Positions 1 to 10,820 are shown, counted from the stretch's first letter. The stretch: DNA of 64,000 nt from Ulva prolifera (GCA_023078555.1 CM041199.1:62001-126000); one strand, 5' to 3'. The notes: generated from the letters alone by a model not told the origin. Made by a program: numbers and translations.

Positions 1-882
1 GCGAGCGACTACGTGGATCAATACTTGTACGCAGCCCTGCCCCAAGCCTCTCGAGATTCCTTATCCCAGTTTGGCCGTCTCTTCTCCTCACAGATATGCC
101 CCAGACCACGGGCTGCGGGGCCTGCTAGCCACGTCCGGGGCGGCCCGCCCAACCTCCACCGCGGCCACACCCGCAGCGGCCGCCACACGCACGGGCAGAG
201 ACAAGCCCCCTCCGCCGAGCCTGAAAATTCCTGCCGCCAACCTCTGAGGCGCAGGGTACACCCTAGCCGATGCCTTGAGGGCCGTCAGCCCTGCGGAGGT
301 GGATAAGTGGCCACAGGGGGCTTCGGCCTTCGGTGCGGCAGAACCGCCACCAGAACAAGCGCACTCCGGCCCATCAGCTCCGGCCGCCAGCTCAACGGGT
401 GGCTGCGTGGCCGAGTTTCGGGTGTGCTGGCCGCGGTCCGCGGCAGCTGTGAGGCAGGTGCGTGCTGGGCTCGGCAGCCATATCGCGGGCATGCATGTGT
501 GCCGCCTCGTTGAGGTGTGCTGTGGCGGCATGCATGCGCCATGTGTCACACCACACGCATTTGTGTTTCTGTTCGGTGTGTCAGTTTGGTGCCACTGGTA
601 ATGCATGCACCGCCTGCTCAACACAGTCCTGAGTCAGGACTCCTGACGCCTTCCAGTAGCTGGTGCCACGGACGGGCGTTGGGCGCTGCCTCTCAACATC
701 GGCGCTGAATGCTTTGTGTGCGCGCCATCAGCATCGATGCGCGCCGTACAGCCCTCACCTGGTGTTCTCACCGCGCGCTGCGCACCGGGTGGTCAGGGCG
801 CCTGTAATCACAAGATCCAGCTGCATGCATACGCATATGCCAACACCAATGCCAGGGCGCAACCTGCCGCCCGCGCCTGCAG
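1..882. other. Region upstream of the first LRR gene
   Basis: No gene can be supported here. Open frames exist on both strands, as expected from high GC, but none shows a domain. The 5' exon of the downstream LRR gene probably lies here, because that gene's frame enters through a good acceptor (CCTGCAG, 876-882) without an in-frame ATG nearby. A 17-nt perfect palindrome with arms AGTCCTGA / TCAGGACT lies at 625-641. The octamer TGCATGCA and relatives recur. Confidence 0.5.
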
Positions 883-2949
883 GCCCTCGCTGTCCTCCCA
901 GAGCACCTCCTGCTGCGCGTGCTGCGCTGCTGGCCCTCCCCTGAGGCCACCCAGCTCGCCGTGCTGCCGCGCGGCACGCATGCGGCCATCCTCTGTGCGG
1001 CACAGCCCGACATTGACAGCGCGCGCTTTGCCGCGCTCACCTGGCCATGTGGCTTCCGCGCTGCGCTGCGTGCTGTGGCCGTGCTTTCCAGCATGCGCCG
1101 CATCGACAGCGTCTCCCTCTGGCCTTGCTACAATTACTGTCGGGATGAGATGGAAGATAATGGAGACCTTGAAAATTCCCAATCGGTCACCGCACCCAAG
1201 TCTGCGGCGCTGCGAGCCATAGCACGCCACCTACGCCACCTCTCGGCCGTCACCGCGCTCCCCCTCGGCAACTTCGCACTGACGAGGCACGGACGCATCG
1301 ACACGCATGGGCTTTCATGCATTGCGGCGGTGCCGAACCTCTGCTCCATTCGGTTTTGCGCCATGCAGCTGCGCTCGCTCCCGACGCTCGTAGGCACATT
1401 GGCATGCATGCCGCAGCTGCAGGAGCTGCACCTAGGTCTCCGCTCAGTGCTGCTGCTGGTGCATGGTGGCTGGGGCGGCGCCGCCGCGGTGCGCCACCTC
1501 ACCGCGCTGACCACCCTCGAGGCCGTGAACCTGCGGCTAAATTACCGCGAGGCGCACTTCCGAGGCGAGGTTTGCACGGCGGCGCGCGCCGCGCCGCTGC
1601 TGCGTGGTCTGGAAGACAAGGAGGTGGACATTTTTGGCAAGACATTCCGGTTTCAGGGCACGCGCCGCGCCGCGGCTGTGCTGGGCGCGCTGCGCGCCGC
1701 GGCGCCGGCGCTGGACTTCTGCAGGTGTTCAGTGGAAGAGGCGGGGAGCGGCAGCCTGGGGGGGCTCCCGGCGGCCGAGGTGGAGGCGCTGTGGTGGGGG
1801 CTGGTGGCCAAAGGGCCGGGGGCGGACGTGGGGGTATCCCTGGCGAGTGCGGCACTGTGCCGCGGTGGCGTGTTGCAGCAGAGTGGAGACCATAGCCTCT
1901 CAGTGCCGGTGGCTCTTCTCGGGGGGCTGCCGGGACTGCACAAACTGACTCTGAAGCCCCTCCAGCCACAGGAGATCGACGGGGCTGCTATGGATGCATT
2001 GCAGCTGCACAGGCTGACACGCCTCACAGACCTGCACTTCCTGCCTGCTGCCTTCAGCGGGTCGGCTGTGGCACTGCTGCTGCCGCGCCTCTCAGTGGTC
2101 ACAGCCCTGCAGATTCTTGTCGTTGAGCGCATGGGCCTGGGCCCAGAGGGCGGCGAGGCGCTGGCCGCAGGGCTACAAGCGCTCGGCGCTCTGTCAGTGC
2201 TGCACTTGGAGGGGAATAGTTTCGGGGAGCGGGGGGGTGCGGCGGTGCTGACCGCGCTCGCGCCGGCCGCGGCCGCCGGCCTGATTGAGCTCCGCCTCGC
2301 GTCAAACGGCCTCGGCGTCGGCGGCGTGGCGGCACTGGCGGCACGGCTGCCAGGCATGACGACCCTTCGAACCCTGGACCTCGGCGACAACGAACTCGCG
2401 AGGGGCCTGGCGGCTGTTCGGGGCGCCCTCGAGGCGCGGGGTGCCCGGCTGCATGCGCTGCATTCGCTCCGACTCCATTCCAACTCGCTGGGCTGCGCCG
2501 ACGCGGCGGAGCTCTCGCACATCCTACCGCGGTTCCCGGGTCTGGCGCGCCTAGACGTCTGGAACAATCTGATCGGCGCAGCCGGTTCGCGCGCGCTGGC
2601 GCGTTGCATTGGGGCCATGCCGCGCCTAGACATTCTGGAGCTCAAGCACAACTGCATCGGCGATGCCGGCGCCAAGGCGCTGGCGCGCATGATGTGGCGG
2701 CGCGCGCGGCATACGCAGTCCGCTTGCATGACGCTGACGCTTGCGTGCGGTGGGATCGGCGATGCCGGGGCGCTTGCGCTGGCAGACGCGGCCCTCGCGC
2801 CGGTGGAGCGCGACATGAGGCACACAGGGTGTGTGTGCATATTTCTGTCTGATAACGAGATCAGTGCGTGCGTGTCGAGTGCCATAACGCGCCGGTGCGA
2901 TCACTTAGAGCGCTATGGGGTGAATGCGTATGTGGCACTCGGGGATTAG
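883..2949 (+). CDS. Leucine-rich-repeat protein, F-box-like N-terminus (5' end unresolved)
   Basis: The frame runs open for about 690 codons to a TAG at 2947-2949. It begins after the acceptor at 876-882 with LPEHLLLRVLRC, which resembles the opening helix of an F-box, so an SCF-type substrate adaptor is possible but unproven. From about residue 100 to the end there are repeated LxxLxLxxN segments followed by a helix with Gxxxxxxxxx(L/A), the ribonuclease-inhibitor style of LRR. Clear examples are LRTLDLGDNEL, LHSLRLHSNSLG, LARLDVWNNLIG and LDILELKHNCIGDAGAKAL near the C-terminus. No signal peptide or TM segment is visible, so it is probably cytosolic or nuclear. The first in-frame ATG is well inside (about codon 70), so at least one upstream exon is missing. 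It is convergent with, and similar in plan to, the LRR gene on the other strand. Confidence 0.78.
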   Translation, partial: ALAVLPEHLLLRVLRCWPSPEATQLAVLPRGTHAAILCAAQPDIDSARFAALTWPCGFRAALRAVAVLSSMRRIDSVSLWPCYNYCRDEMEDNGDLENSQSVTAPKSAALRAIARHLRHLSAVTALPLGNFALTRHGRIDTHGLSCIAAVPNLCSIRFCAMQLRSLPTLVGTLACMPQLQELHLGLRSVLLLVHGGWGGAAAVRHLTALTTLEAVNLRLNYREAHFRGEVCTAARAAPLLRGLEDKEVDIFGKTFRFQGTRRAAAVLGALRAAAPALDFCRCSVEEAGSGSLGGLPAAEVEALWWGLVAKGPGADVGVSLASAALCRGGVLQQSGDHSLSVPVALLGGLPGLHKLTLKPLQPQEIDGAAMDALQLHRLTRLTDLHFLPAAFSGSAVALLLPRLSVVTALQILVVERMGLGPEGGEALAAGLQALGALSVLHLEGNSFGERGGAAVLTALAPAAAAGLIELRLASNGLGVGGVAALAARLPGMTTLRTLDLGDNELARGLAAVRGALEARGARLHALHSLRLHSNSLGCADAAELSHILPRFPGLARLDVWNNLIGAAGSRALARCIGAMPRLDILELKHNCIGDAGAKALARMMWRRARHTQSACMTLTLACGGIGDAGALALADAALAPVERDMRHTGCVCIFLSDNEISACVSSAITRRCDHLERYGVNAYVALGD

Positions 2950-3932
2950 GTAATCAGTGTGCGCTCAACGCCCTAGAAGCCTCATGGGCAGCAAGCGTGG
3001 CCTTGCATACGCCTCCCGCGTCTGCTCTGCACTTCATCAAGTGTTTGTACACAGAGTGATGCGCAGAGAGAAGGGGCGGGTACTTTAGATACATAGTTTT
3101 TCATTTATCATTTCTTGTACACAGCGGCTTTTCCCTGGACGCTTGTAGGGTTGGGGGGACTGTACGGTGGGCTTTAGCCGGAGTGAACCGCCCGTGCTGC
3201 ATCCCTGAGCGCTGCATGCGGTGGTCGGATTGCATGGTTAACCGCCGCACAACAAGTTGATACTCATCCGCGCACAGGCGTGGCCGTGTGGTAGCAGCAC
3301 GCATATGTTAGCTTGCAGGGTTCCCTTGGGTGTGTTGCTCCCACAGCTGACCGCATACAGGCTCTCTGACCCAAGCTCGATGCATGAGATGTCCCACGCA
3401 GATCAACTTTCCACTCCGGGGTTCGCTCTCGGCTGCTGCGTCGTGTTCGGCTTTTCCCATCACCTTGTGTGACCCACCAGTCCCGGTCTGTATATGTTTT
3501 TTGTCAAATTGCGGCGCAGATTTCGGCCCCAGTGGGCCCTCGACTGTGATCCAGGCTGCCAAACATCATATGTGTGAGTCAGTGATGTTACAACCACTCA
3601 TTCAACGTCAGGACGTAGTGTAGATTCAGTGAAGGACAACAGATCATTTAATTCGGTCATCCTTTGCACCAGCTGTCTAGCTAGGTAGCAGCAGGCCATT
3701 CTCTGTATGGCATACTTCGCTACTGTGCTGCTACTTGACAACACCCTGCATCCGGAATCAGAGTCCAACGGCGTGGCTACTGTGCACACAGGCTACTTTA
3801 CACAGCCACGCACGTGGACGCAGACTCCCACACAGCCCCACAACGACGATGCAAGCATACAGGCCATATCAAAAAGCCCACAGCGGATCCGCAGCGACAC
3901 AGCGCGCACTCACGAGGGGCCACGCACGGCGC
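2950..3932. other. Intergenic region between convergent LRR genes
   Basis: This region should hold both 3' UTRs. It is AT-richer than the flanking coding sequence (for example 3100-3120 and 3480-3520). No ORF with a recognisable domain or splice-linked exon was found. Confidence 0.5.
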
Positions 3933-6227
3933 TCACCCGACGTGACAGCACGCCACCGCACGCTGCACTGGCGCTTCCAGTTCCGCGGCAGCCACGGCGT
4001 ACTCGTTCACCTGTAGCCGCTGCGCGCGGGGGGCGGCCGGCAGCCAGCGCAGCAGCCGCCGCAGCCCCGGCGCGCCGACCCCGCAGCGGTCGAGCAGCAC
4101 CTGCCGCAGCTCCGGCAACCGCGGCGCGGCCTCCCCCAGCTGCTCCGCAAAGTCATCCCCTAGCGCTCCGTTCCCGGAGAGATCCAGCACCTCCAGACCC
4201 TCCAGCCGCGCGAGCGCAGAGCAGAGCAGCGTTGCGGCCTGGGCGCGCGGCCCACTCAGCCCGCCTTGCTGCGCGTGCTGCGCGTGCTGCGCGTGCTGTG
4301 CGTGCTGCGTGGGCTGTCCGAACCGGATGCCCCGGCGGCGGTTGCGCGGCGGCGGGTGTGTGGCGGCGGCGATGGCGCAGTTGGTCAGGCGGAGCTCGCG
4401 CAGGCGGTGCGCGGAGCTCGCGGCGGCCGCATGCATGATCCCCGCAGCAATGGCGCTGTCGCGTGCCATGCCTGTGCAGCTGCCGCAGCACAGCGCAGTG
4501 AGGGCGGTGAGGGCGGTGAGCGCGCGAGTGAACGGCATGTCCGCGGCGCTGTGGCCGCAGGCGCTTGCGCCACCGCAGTAGTGCTCTTCCAGCTCAAGCC
4601 GCTGCAAGCTTGCTAGCCCGACGAGGCCCGCCGAGATACGGTCACAAGCTTCTGGAGCCGCGCCGACGCCATCGAGTCGGAGCCGTGTAAGACGCGTGGC
4701 CGCTGCCAAGCAGTCCGCAACCTCGCCGACGGCCGCGGCGCTTTTCAAGCTCAGATACGCGAGGCTGAGATCCTGTAGCGTGTGGAGGCGCGGGAAGGCG
4801 CGGCTGAGTGCGGCGAGTTCCCGCCCCGGCCCCCCGCCGTTCCCCACGATTTCCAGCGACCGAACCGTCGCCGGGCTCGCTGACAGTGCACCGGCGAGGC
4901 GGCCACATCCCTCCGTGGACATCAGGGTGCATCCGAGCGCAACCTCCTGCAGCGCATGCATGTGCTCCATGCATGCGGCGACGACGGCGGCGGCATCGTC
5001 ATCAAATCGGCACCGCCCGAGACGGAGCGCTGTGAGTGCCGTGAGTGCCGCGAGGCTGCCGAGCCCGGCAGCGTGCGGCACGGCGTCCCCTAACGGCCAT
5101 GCGTCTACCTGCAAATCTTCCAGCTGCGGGGCTGCAGTGCGCAGCACGCGCGCGAGACCACTCGCGCTCGTCACCGTGGCGCAGCGGAGCGACAGCTCCC
5201 GCAGACCCTTGCCGAGGCCGGCGAGGAACGCGCCCGATATCACTGCGCCGGGGGCGGAAATCCGCAGTCGCTGCAAGGCCGTCAGGCACGAGACCGCTGT
5301 GGACTCCAGGAACGCATTTTCAGAGCCCGGCGTAAGCACATGCATGCTGAGGTCAAGGGCGGCAAGGCTCGGCAACTCCGCTAGCGCATGCATGAGCGCG
5401 TCGCTGCGAAGGGCCTGAGGGGAGTCGTGGCCTGAGGGGTCCCAGAAAGCCACCCGCAGATCCTCCAGATGCGTCAGCGCCGACACGCCGCACAGCTGCA
5501 GCGTGGACAGGGGCCGGCCGGAGCGGATGTGAAGACGCCTTAGCCACTGCAACCCGCGGTCCCCGCGACCGCCCGGCATGCGCGCAAGCGATCCGGGTGG
5601 GCGCGGCGGGCGGCACAGGCCCTGGGCGAACAACGCCGGCACGCCGTTCGGCAGATCCAGAGAGAGCGACTCCAGTGCCAGCTGGTCGCGAGCCAGCCAG
5701 ACGGCGGTGGCGTAGCTTCCGCTCGGGTCCGTGCTGCCGAGAGCGAGCACGCGAAGCATCTGCAGTGTTCGCAGCGCAAAGACGATGGACGCCAGCGCCG
5801 AGCTCGTGATCCGCGAGCCCGACAGGATCAGGGTTTCCAGCGCCGCCGCGGCCGGGAGATGCATGGCCGCGGCAGCCGCGGCGGCCGAGCTCCAGACGGT
5901 CTTCGACAGGTCGAGGCGGGCCAGGCGCGGCAGGTCACCTAAGCCACGGAAGAGCGAGTCGCTGCCGATGTTGGGCAGCGGCTGCTCCCGGAAGGAGATG
6001 GAGGTGAGGTGCGGGAACGAGGCTCCCAGAAGGGGGGCAACTACGGTGAGCATCGGGGCCGAGGCGCGTGTGAACGTCAGGGTGTGCTGTGAGAATATGG
6101 AGGGGTGGCACGCTTGCATGGCCAGCGCGTGGTAGCCGTCGGGGAGGAGCGGGAGTAGGCGGTGTAGCGGCCCTTTCGCCGCACTCATGACCTCCATGCA
6201 CAGGTCGTTTGACAGGCCCTCCAGAAC
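3933..6227 (-). CDS. Leucine-rich-repeat protein, second copy (5' end unresolved)
   Basis: The frame is open for about 764 codons, from an acceptor GTGCAG at 6228-6233 (minus strand) to TGA at 3933-3935. It starts VLEGLSNDLCMEVMSAAKG, again F-box-like in spacing. More than a dozen LRRs follow, including LARLDLSKTVW, LETLILSGSRI, LRVLALGSTDP, LRELSLRC, LRSLEIVGN-like segments and LEVLDLSGNGALGDDFAEQLG near the C-terminus. No TM segment or signal peptide is seen. The coding sequence is very GC-rich with strongly GC-biased third positions. A low-complexity QHA repeat interrupts the C-terminal third. The entry acceptor without a local ATG indicates a short upstream exon, as in the neighbouring LRR gene. 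The two are probably paralogues in tail-to-tail orientation. Function beyond protein binding cannot be assigned. Confidence 0.78.
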   Translation of the reverse strand, partial: VLEGLSNDLCMEVMSAAKGPLHRLLPLLPDGYHALAMQACHPSIFSQHTLTFTRASAPMLTVVAPLLGASFPHLTSISFREQPLPNIGSDSLFRGLGDLPRLARLDLSKTVWSSAAAAAAAMHLPAAAALETLILSGSRITSSALASIVFALRTLQMLRVLALGSTDPSGSYATAVWLARDQLALESLSLDLPNGVPALFAQGLCRPPRPPGSLARMPGGRGDRGLQWLRRLHIRSGRPLSTLQLCGVSALTHLEDLRVAFWDPSGHDSPQALRSDALMHALAELPSLAALDLSMHVLTPGSENAFLESTAVSCLTALQRLRISAPGAVISGAFLAGLGKGLRELSLRCATVTSASGLARVLRTAAPQLEDLQVDAWPLGDAVPHAAGLGSLAALTALTALRLGRCRFDDDAAAVVAACMEHMHALQEVALGCTLMSTEGCGRLAGALSASPATVRSLEIVGNGGGPGRELAALSRAFPRLHTLQDLSLAYLSLKSAAAVGEVADCLAAATRLTRLRLDGVGAAPEACDRISAGLVGLASLQRLELEEHYCGGASACGHSAADMPFTRALTALTALTALCCGSCTGMARDSAIAAGIMHAAAASSAHRLRELRLTNCAIAAATHPPPRNRRRGIRFGQPTQHAQHAQHAQHAQQGGLSGPRAQAATLLCSALARLEGLEVLDLSGNGALGDDFAEQLGEAAPRLPELRQVLLDRCGVGAPGLRRLLRWLPAAPRAQRLQVNEYAVAAAELEAPVQRAVACCHVG
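4268..4310. repeat. 9-bp tandem repeat inside the second LRR gene
   Basis: About five copies of GCTGCGCGT (plus strand) encode a Gln-His-Ala run on the minus strand. The unit is a multiple of three, so copy-number change would not break the frame. Confidence 0.85.
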
Positions 6228-6754
6228 CTGCACGCATGCGTGCAGTGAGGGTGTGTTGAGCAGATTCGTTTTGATATGGGGAAGGCGCGGGCGCAGGGCG
6301 CTGTACCTGTGCTGAGGGTGTCTGTGACTACCGATATGCTGTGAGGTTCAATCAATTTACAAAAGCTCGGGCCAGGCAAACAACAACAGCATATCAGCGC
6401 ACAACCAAGCCAGTGACTCGGACCACAACGCATCTGCTGTGAGGTGGCAGCATTTCATGACAGGGTCATGTTACCCTGCCTGCCTGCTTGGCGCGCTGGG
6501 CTGCATCTGAGCACATGCACATCAATGGTGCCCGGTGCACTGCTGTATTGACGGATGGTCCCCTTTTGTTGGACAGGATCCGGGCCACCACGGGAGCTGC
6601 TGCTGACGTGCGGCGTCATCGGCATCATGCATGCATGTTCGTAGCGGTCAAGCGTGTATGAATGACAGCCACAGTCGAGGGCCACGCCGGGCGGCTCACC
6701 TGGGCGAGCTCGGCGGAGGCAGCCTGGGCTGCTTGCAGGCAATCATCAGTTGCC

Positions 6755-6803
6755 GCGCCAGCTGTGTCAGCTGCGCCAGCTGTGTCAGCTGCGCCAGCCG
6801 TGT
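6755..6803. repeat. 18-bp minisatellite
   Basis: About 2.7 copies of a unit reading GCGCCAGCTGTGTCAGCT. The last copy is diverged. Confidence 0.85.
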
Positions 6804-7116
6804 GGGTTGTTGGTGGCGCTGGGTGGCGCGGGAAGTTTGGGGGGAGCAGCCGCGCCGCCAGCGCTGAGCATGCCAGCTTTTTGCTTTCATCATCCACCAG
6901 GAAATCCGCGAACTGTACAGCACACGGTGGCTGTTGTCGCGAGGCAATTTTTGCGTGTGGCTTCACCGCTGGATTCGATAGCATGCAGCTTGTGCTGGAC
7001 GGCGCGGCGCGGTGGGTAGCACAGACCCCACTTTTGAAGGGCATGGGTTTGAGTGTGCATGTACTTTGCAGATTTAAATTTGAACAGCTGTAGCCGTGTG
7101 TGACACTGATGTTACT

Positions 7117-7194
7117 GCAGATGGAGGCCCTGTGAGTTATGTGCAGTGGTCTGAAGATGACTTGCAGGTGCAGTATTCCTGCGGCATGCGGCCC
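7117..7194 (+). repeat. Degraded R1-family repeat (5' part)
   Basis: It shares GGAGGCCCTGTGAGTT, then a TGGTCTGA block and a GCGGCAT..GG block, in the same order as the longer R1 copies at 27349 and 35639. The 3' part with the TTTAC tail is absent. Confidence 0.6.
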
Positions 7195-7618
7195 CCTGCA
7201 CAACGACACCAGCAACATAAGGACGCAATTACGGTGAACATGCATAGTCGTGGCAACAAGGCCCCGCGGTATCCCGTCGCGAAATTGCTGCTCCCTTTGT
7301 GTTGCCAACATCCAGAACCTTCGAAGCCCGCTATGCACAGCAACGAAATATCCTTTGCTTCGCAGGGGGTGCCTTGGTGTCACCAGCGCCAAAGCCACGT
7401 GCACGACAATGGACCGCGTACGTTAGCTGGGTGTGACTACAGGGCGCGCCAACCATGGTGAAGCGCATACTTCAAGAAAGAAGGGACTGAATGACGACGT
7501 TGGACCAGCATAGTGCTGCGGATGGCCCCCACCGACATGGAGGCGGTACTCGCTGAAATGGCATTCAGCGATGCTCAAACACGCGTGAGCTCGATGCATG
7601 CGCAGCTGCAGTGGCAAG

Positions 7619-8040
7619 TCACATTTGCAGGAGTTTTGAAATCTGCGGCAGAGGGACGACCGGTCACTGCAATCATGACACTGGCAGGTGGATCCTGTAA
7701 AAGTCACTGGTTACATTGGCGCAGGCAGACTACTAGTTTCGTAGTTAAGGCATCATACCTGGGCCAGATTCGCTAGCTCGTCAGTCGACAAACCGCGCAG
7801 TGCGCCCGTATCGCCGTCCCAGCACCGACGCAATATATCCATGCCCCTTACTTGCAACGACAACGATGCTTGATTTCGGCTGTCAGTGAGCTCGTGAACA
7901 TCTCGAAGCACAGCACTCTGTCGCATTGCCTCAGTGATCATCGCCATGCCTTCACTGCGCACATCAAGATTGTGTGGCAACAGGTTCTGCAGCTTTTTAT
8001 GTTGCTGTGAGTCGGCGGAAAGTACAGCTATATCGGACAT
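7619..8040 (-). CDS. Small helical protein of unknown function, two exons
   Basis: Exon 1 (8040-7759) opens with a true ATG and encodes 94 residues, starting MSDIAVLSADSQQHKK and ending DELANLAQ. It stops at a good donor (CAG|GTATGATG). A plausible second exon is 7642-7619 after CTCTGCCGCAG. It keeps phase 0 and adds ISKLLQM and a stop, giving about 101 residues. The protein is soluble, mostly helical by composition, with no recognisable motif. The second exon is inferred only from phase and splice signals. Confidence 0.45.
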
Positions 8041-9636
8041 GATGGCTCGTTGCGACCTGCATCAGCGATGGTCTCGTTCAGATCGACCTGAGAACTCGGA
8101 GAGCTAAGTGAGGTAGCGCGGACTTCAAACATAACACATCGCTAACGGTCTACATATACTTATCAGTATTGGCATGCGTCGCTAGTACGATGATGTTTGA
8201 CACGCTGCCGCGTCAATGTGCGCACAAGTCGCGTTACCTATCTGGTACAAGGAACCCATGAGCGTGCGCAGCTGCAGACCGATACTCGCTGTGATCCATG
8301 CCATAAATCTGATACTGGAGAGGAGCACCTTCTTAGATCTGAGCAGCAAGACATGAATTCCCGGGCGCAGCACTCTCGTACGGGACATGTGCCATCTCGG
8401 AAACTGCAGTACGCGCCGATCCGACACTCAAAGCCTCCGCAGAGCACACTTGAATGAAGCCGATTTACTGTTCCATACTTAGCCGGGCGGTATGGTTCGC
8501 ACTGAGATCAGCGCCCACCCGGGCGGACGCATGCGTATAGAGCCACCGGACCGGGCCGAGATGCATGCACAGGTCATCTGCTGACGATGCCTATCCAGGC
8601 GATACAACACGCAAGCGCCATATCATTCCTCAGAAGTACCAGTTCTCCTCACGCAAGGGTATTCAGGCGGTTTCACGTTTCAACAGGAATGCATTTTCGA
8701 TTGTCGTGAAATTTGAATCGGGATTTGCTTGAGAATAAGCGAAGTCCACGACACAGCAACAAATTTTAGCGCAAAAATCCGAGTATCGTAAAATATCGTT
8801 GTCAGGACGTTGGCTAGATGTCAGGCTGAGCGTATGCTGCATCTGTCTGCTTGGCCTCTGGTTCCCTGAGCAAGAGCTGCGATAGCGTGAACTCAAAACA
8901 CAGCTTGGTTTGACTGCAGACTCGTTCCAATACGTCGCTACTCATGCACCGCTCAATAGGATGTGTCTATTCGAAGAGCTGCACCACCGCAGACAGGATC
9001 AAAACGCTGGAAGCACCGCAGCAGGTGTGGCAGCAGGCAAGAAATGTGGTCTAGGTCTGCAAGTGCATGTTACAGCTTGTGCAGCTTTCTCAGGCACAAA
9101 TGAATGTCTCGGGCAAGATGGTCGGCTTTGTCACAGAGTTGCCTCTGTGTTCCTCAGCACTGAAGCTGGGAGCCAGAGTGGAGGTCGGAACTCCACCGCT
9201 GTGACTGCTCCAGCGGTGAGCCGCGTTGGCACAATGTCTTGAGATGAAGTCCAAGATTTGCCGTGGTTTTCCTCTGTGGCGTTCACATCGCAGCGATGCT
9301 ATGCTGGAATGGCTCTACCTCCTGAGCCAAAATCAATGAGATCCAGATCTCGAGCCTGCGAAACATTCGAGGTGTAAATCACACACCAGCGAGCAGGCTG
9401 CTCACGCACGGGCCAATCCCCTGCAGAAGTAGCAACATGCTGGAGCACTCTGCAGTCGGACGTTTACTCTGGCTGCAGATTGCTGCAGAGCGGTCAGATC
9501 ACTCCACAGCCCCAAACCTCTACAGACCTCGCAGAGTCACGCTTCAACAGCAAAGCTCATGATCTCTGCTGTGTGCTTGCTCTCAGTGATGCTTGTGTGG
9601 GGGCTTGGGGCTGGCCGCGTGCGGCATCAGCATTGA
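8041..9636. other. Intergenic region, no gene recognised
   Basis: AT-richer than the flanks. Short ORFs on both strands (for example 8910-9242 plus and 8182-8447 minus) carry no domain and are not linked by convincing splice sites. Confidence 0.45.
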
Positions 9637-10287
9637 TCACGACTCCTGGATCAGCCAAGCTTTACACACAGGATGTGGATCTGATCGGTGTACATTGAGA
9701 GCCCGAAAATACCGTGTCTCAGCTGGACCACAGGAGCATTGAGTCGGGTCGACACGGCACGCAACAGGCGTGAGCACATGCAGAGCGTGGTAGAACTCGA
9801 AAGCTGGCCTGGAGCCCACAGAGCACACACCTTCAGTTTCGCAGGACTGGATGCAGGTACCACACTGCACCAGCGCTTCCGCGACCAGCGAGCCCGTGTT
9901 GCCAGAAATTGCCGGCCCCGCAGCTGCGGCTGCGCCCGCCCCCAGGCCTGCCGTGGCGGCGCCCCAGCCAGCGCCCCTCTGGCCGCCGTGTGCTGCCGGA
10001 TCGCTGTCACCGCCGAGGCGCACCCAGACCTCAGCCGCCGGCGCCGTCTGGGAGGGGCTGCGGCTGTGGCCGCTGCCGCTGCAGGCCGAGGCGGTGCTGC
10101 TGGCGGTCGTGCCGCTAAGGGCCTGCAGCACCTGTGGCTGCAGGGCCGCGAGGTTCCACGTCAGGTCGCCGGCGGGGCTGCCGGGGCGGCTCGGCTGCAG
10201 CGGCTCCAGCTGCGGCGACAGCCGCTCCTGCACAAACACCACGCCAATCTTCAGCTGCGACCGACACGCTTTGAGCCGCAGCGGCAT
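9637..10287 (-). CDS. Hypothetical alanine/glycine-rich protein
   Basis: An ATG at 10287 starts a frame of 216 codons to TGA at 9637-9639. It begins MPLRLKACRSQLKIGVVF and contains a Ser/Pro-rich middle and an Ala/Gly-rich stretch. A donor-like AAG|GTGTGTG at 9831/9830 could end exon 1 earlier, so the last 64 codons may be intronic. No domain is recognised. It is divergent from the plus-strand ORF at 10353, with only about 65 bp between starts, which would imply a shared promoter if both are real. Confidence 0.4.
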   Translation of the reverse strand: MPLRLKACRSQLKIGVVFVQERLSPQLEPLQPSRPGSPAGDLTWNLAALQPQVLQALSGTTASSTASACSGSGHSRSPSQTAPAAEVWVRLGGDSDPAAHGGQRGAGWGAATAGLGAGAAAAAGPAISGNTGSLVAEALVQCGTCIQSCETEGVCSVGSRPAFEFYHALHVLTPVACRVDPTQCSCGPAETRYFRALNVHRSDPHPVCKAWLIQES

Positions 10288-10352
10288 CCTGTGCCGCGCC
10301 ACGTTTGCATGATCAGCCTCGGAGCAGTGATTCACACGAGGTCCGGGAGAGC

Positions 10353-10820
10353 ATGACGGCGTGTGTAGGGTTGTGCTCCATGTGCCGCGTCATGGGGCAG
10401 CGTCGCCCCTGCGGCAGTGCCACCCACGAGACCAGCCACCAGCAGGGCGCAGTGTACCGTACAGTGTACAACAAGTCGCCGAGGGTACAAGATGGCTATG
10501 AAACAGCGGGCCTCAGATGCAAGCCATGGCCAAGGGAGAATGGCAAATGGCTTCGTCAATGGGGATGGTCCCTTCCTGAATACGAAGCACCCAGAGTAGC
10601 CCGGCACAACATCACACGCGTACGGCCGTCCATGCAGTTGCCTGGGCCGCCGCACATGGGGCATCAAGGCCAGATGTACTTGCCAAAAGTTCACGCACAC
10701 CGGGACCGCATAGTTGCCAAGCAACGCTTACGTGCAGCCATGATTGCAGCGCAGGCTGTCATCAAACAATTGCATTGCATGCAGCAGCGTCTCAGCAATC
10801 AGCTCCGGCCGGGCGAGTGA
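10353..10820 (+). CDS. Hypothetical basic protein, possibly a mitoribosomal protein
   Basis: The frame from ATG 10353 to TGA 10818-10820 gives about 155 residues. The C-terminal half is basic and aromatic (GKWLRQWGWSLPEYEAP, then YLPKVHAHRDRIVAKQRLRA) and ends in a helix. The GxxYxPKxxxxR pattern is loosely reminiscent of small mitochondrial ribosomal proteins of the mL59 kind. This is a weak, memory-based comparison. The first 50 codons are less protein-like, so the real start or an upstream exon may differ. AT-rich sequence follows the stop and looks like a 3' UTR. Confidence 0.38.
   Translation: MTACVGLCSMCRVMGQRRPCGSATHETSHQQGAVYRTVYNKSPRVQDGYETAGLRCKPWPRENGKWLRQWGWSLPEYEAPRVARHNITRVRPSMQLPGPPHMGHQGQMYLPKVHAHRDRIVAKQRLRAAMIAAQAVIKQLHCMQQRLSNQLRPGE

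Larger units (their letters stand above)
6228..7618. other. Intergenic region with small repeats
   Basis: No gene is supported. It contains an 18-bp tandem repeat at 6755-6803 and a degraded R1-type repeat at 7117-7194. Minus-strand frames with proline/threonine-rich runs (6625-7400) lack any domain, and their apparent starts are not ATG. Confidence 0.5.

Noticed and set aside
1653..2885. 410-codon minus-strand ORF opposite the first LRR gene
   Set aside because: Shadow of high GC3 on the antisense strand; Arg/Ala/Pro/Ser-rich with no domain, while the plus frame has clear LRRs.
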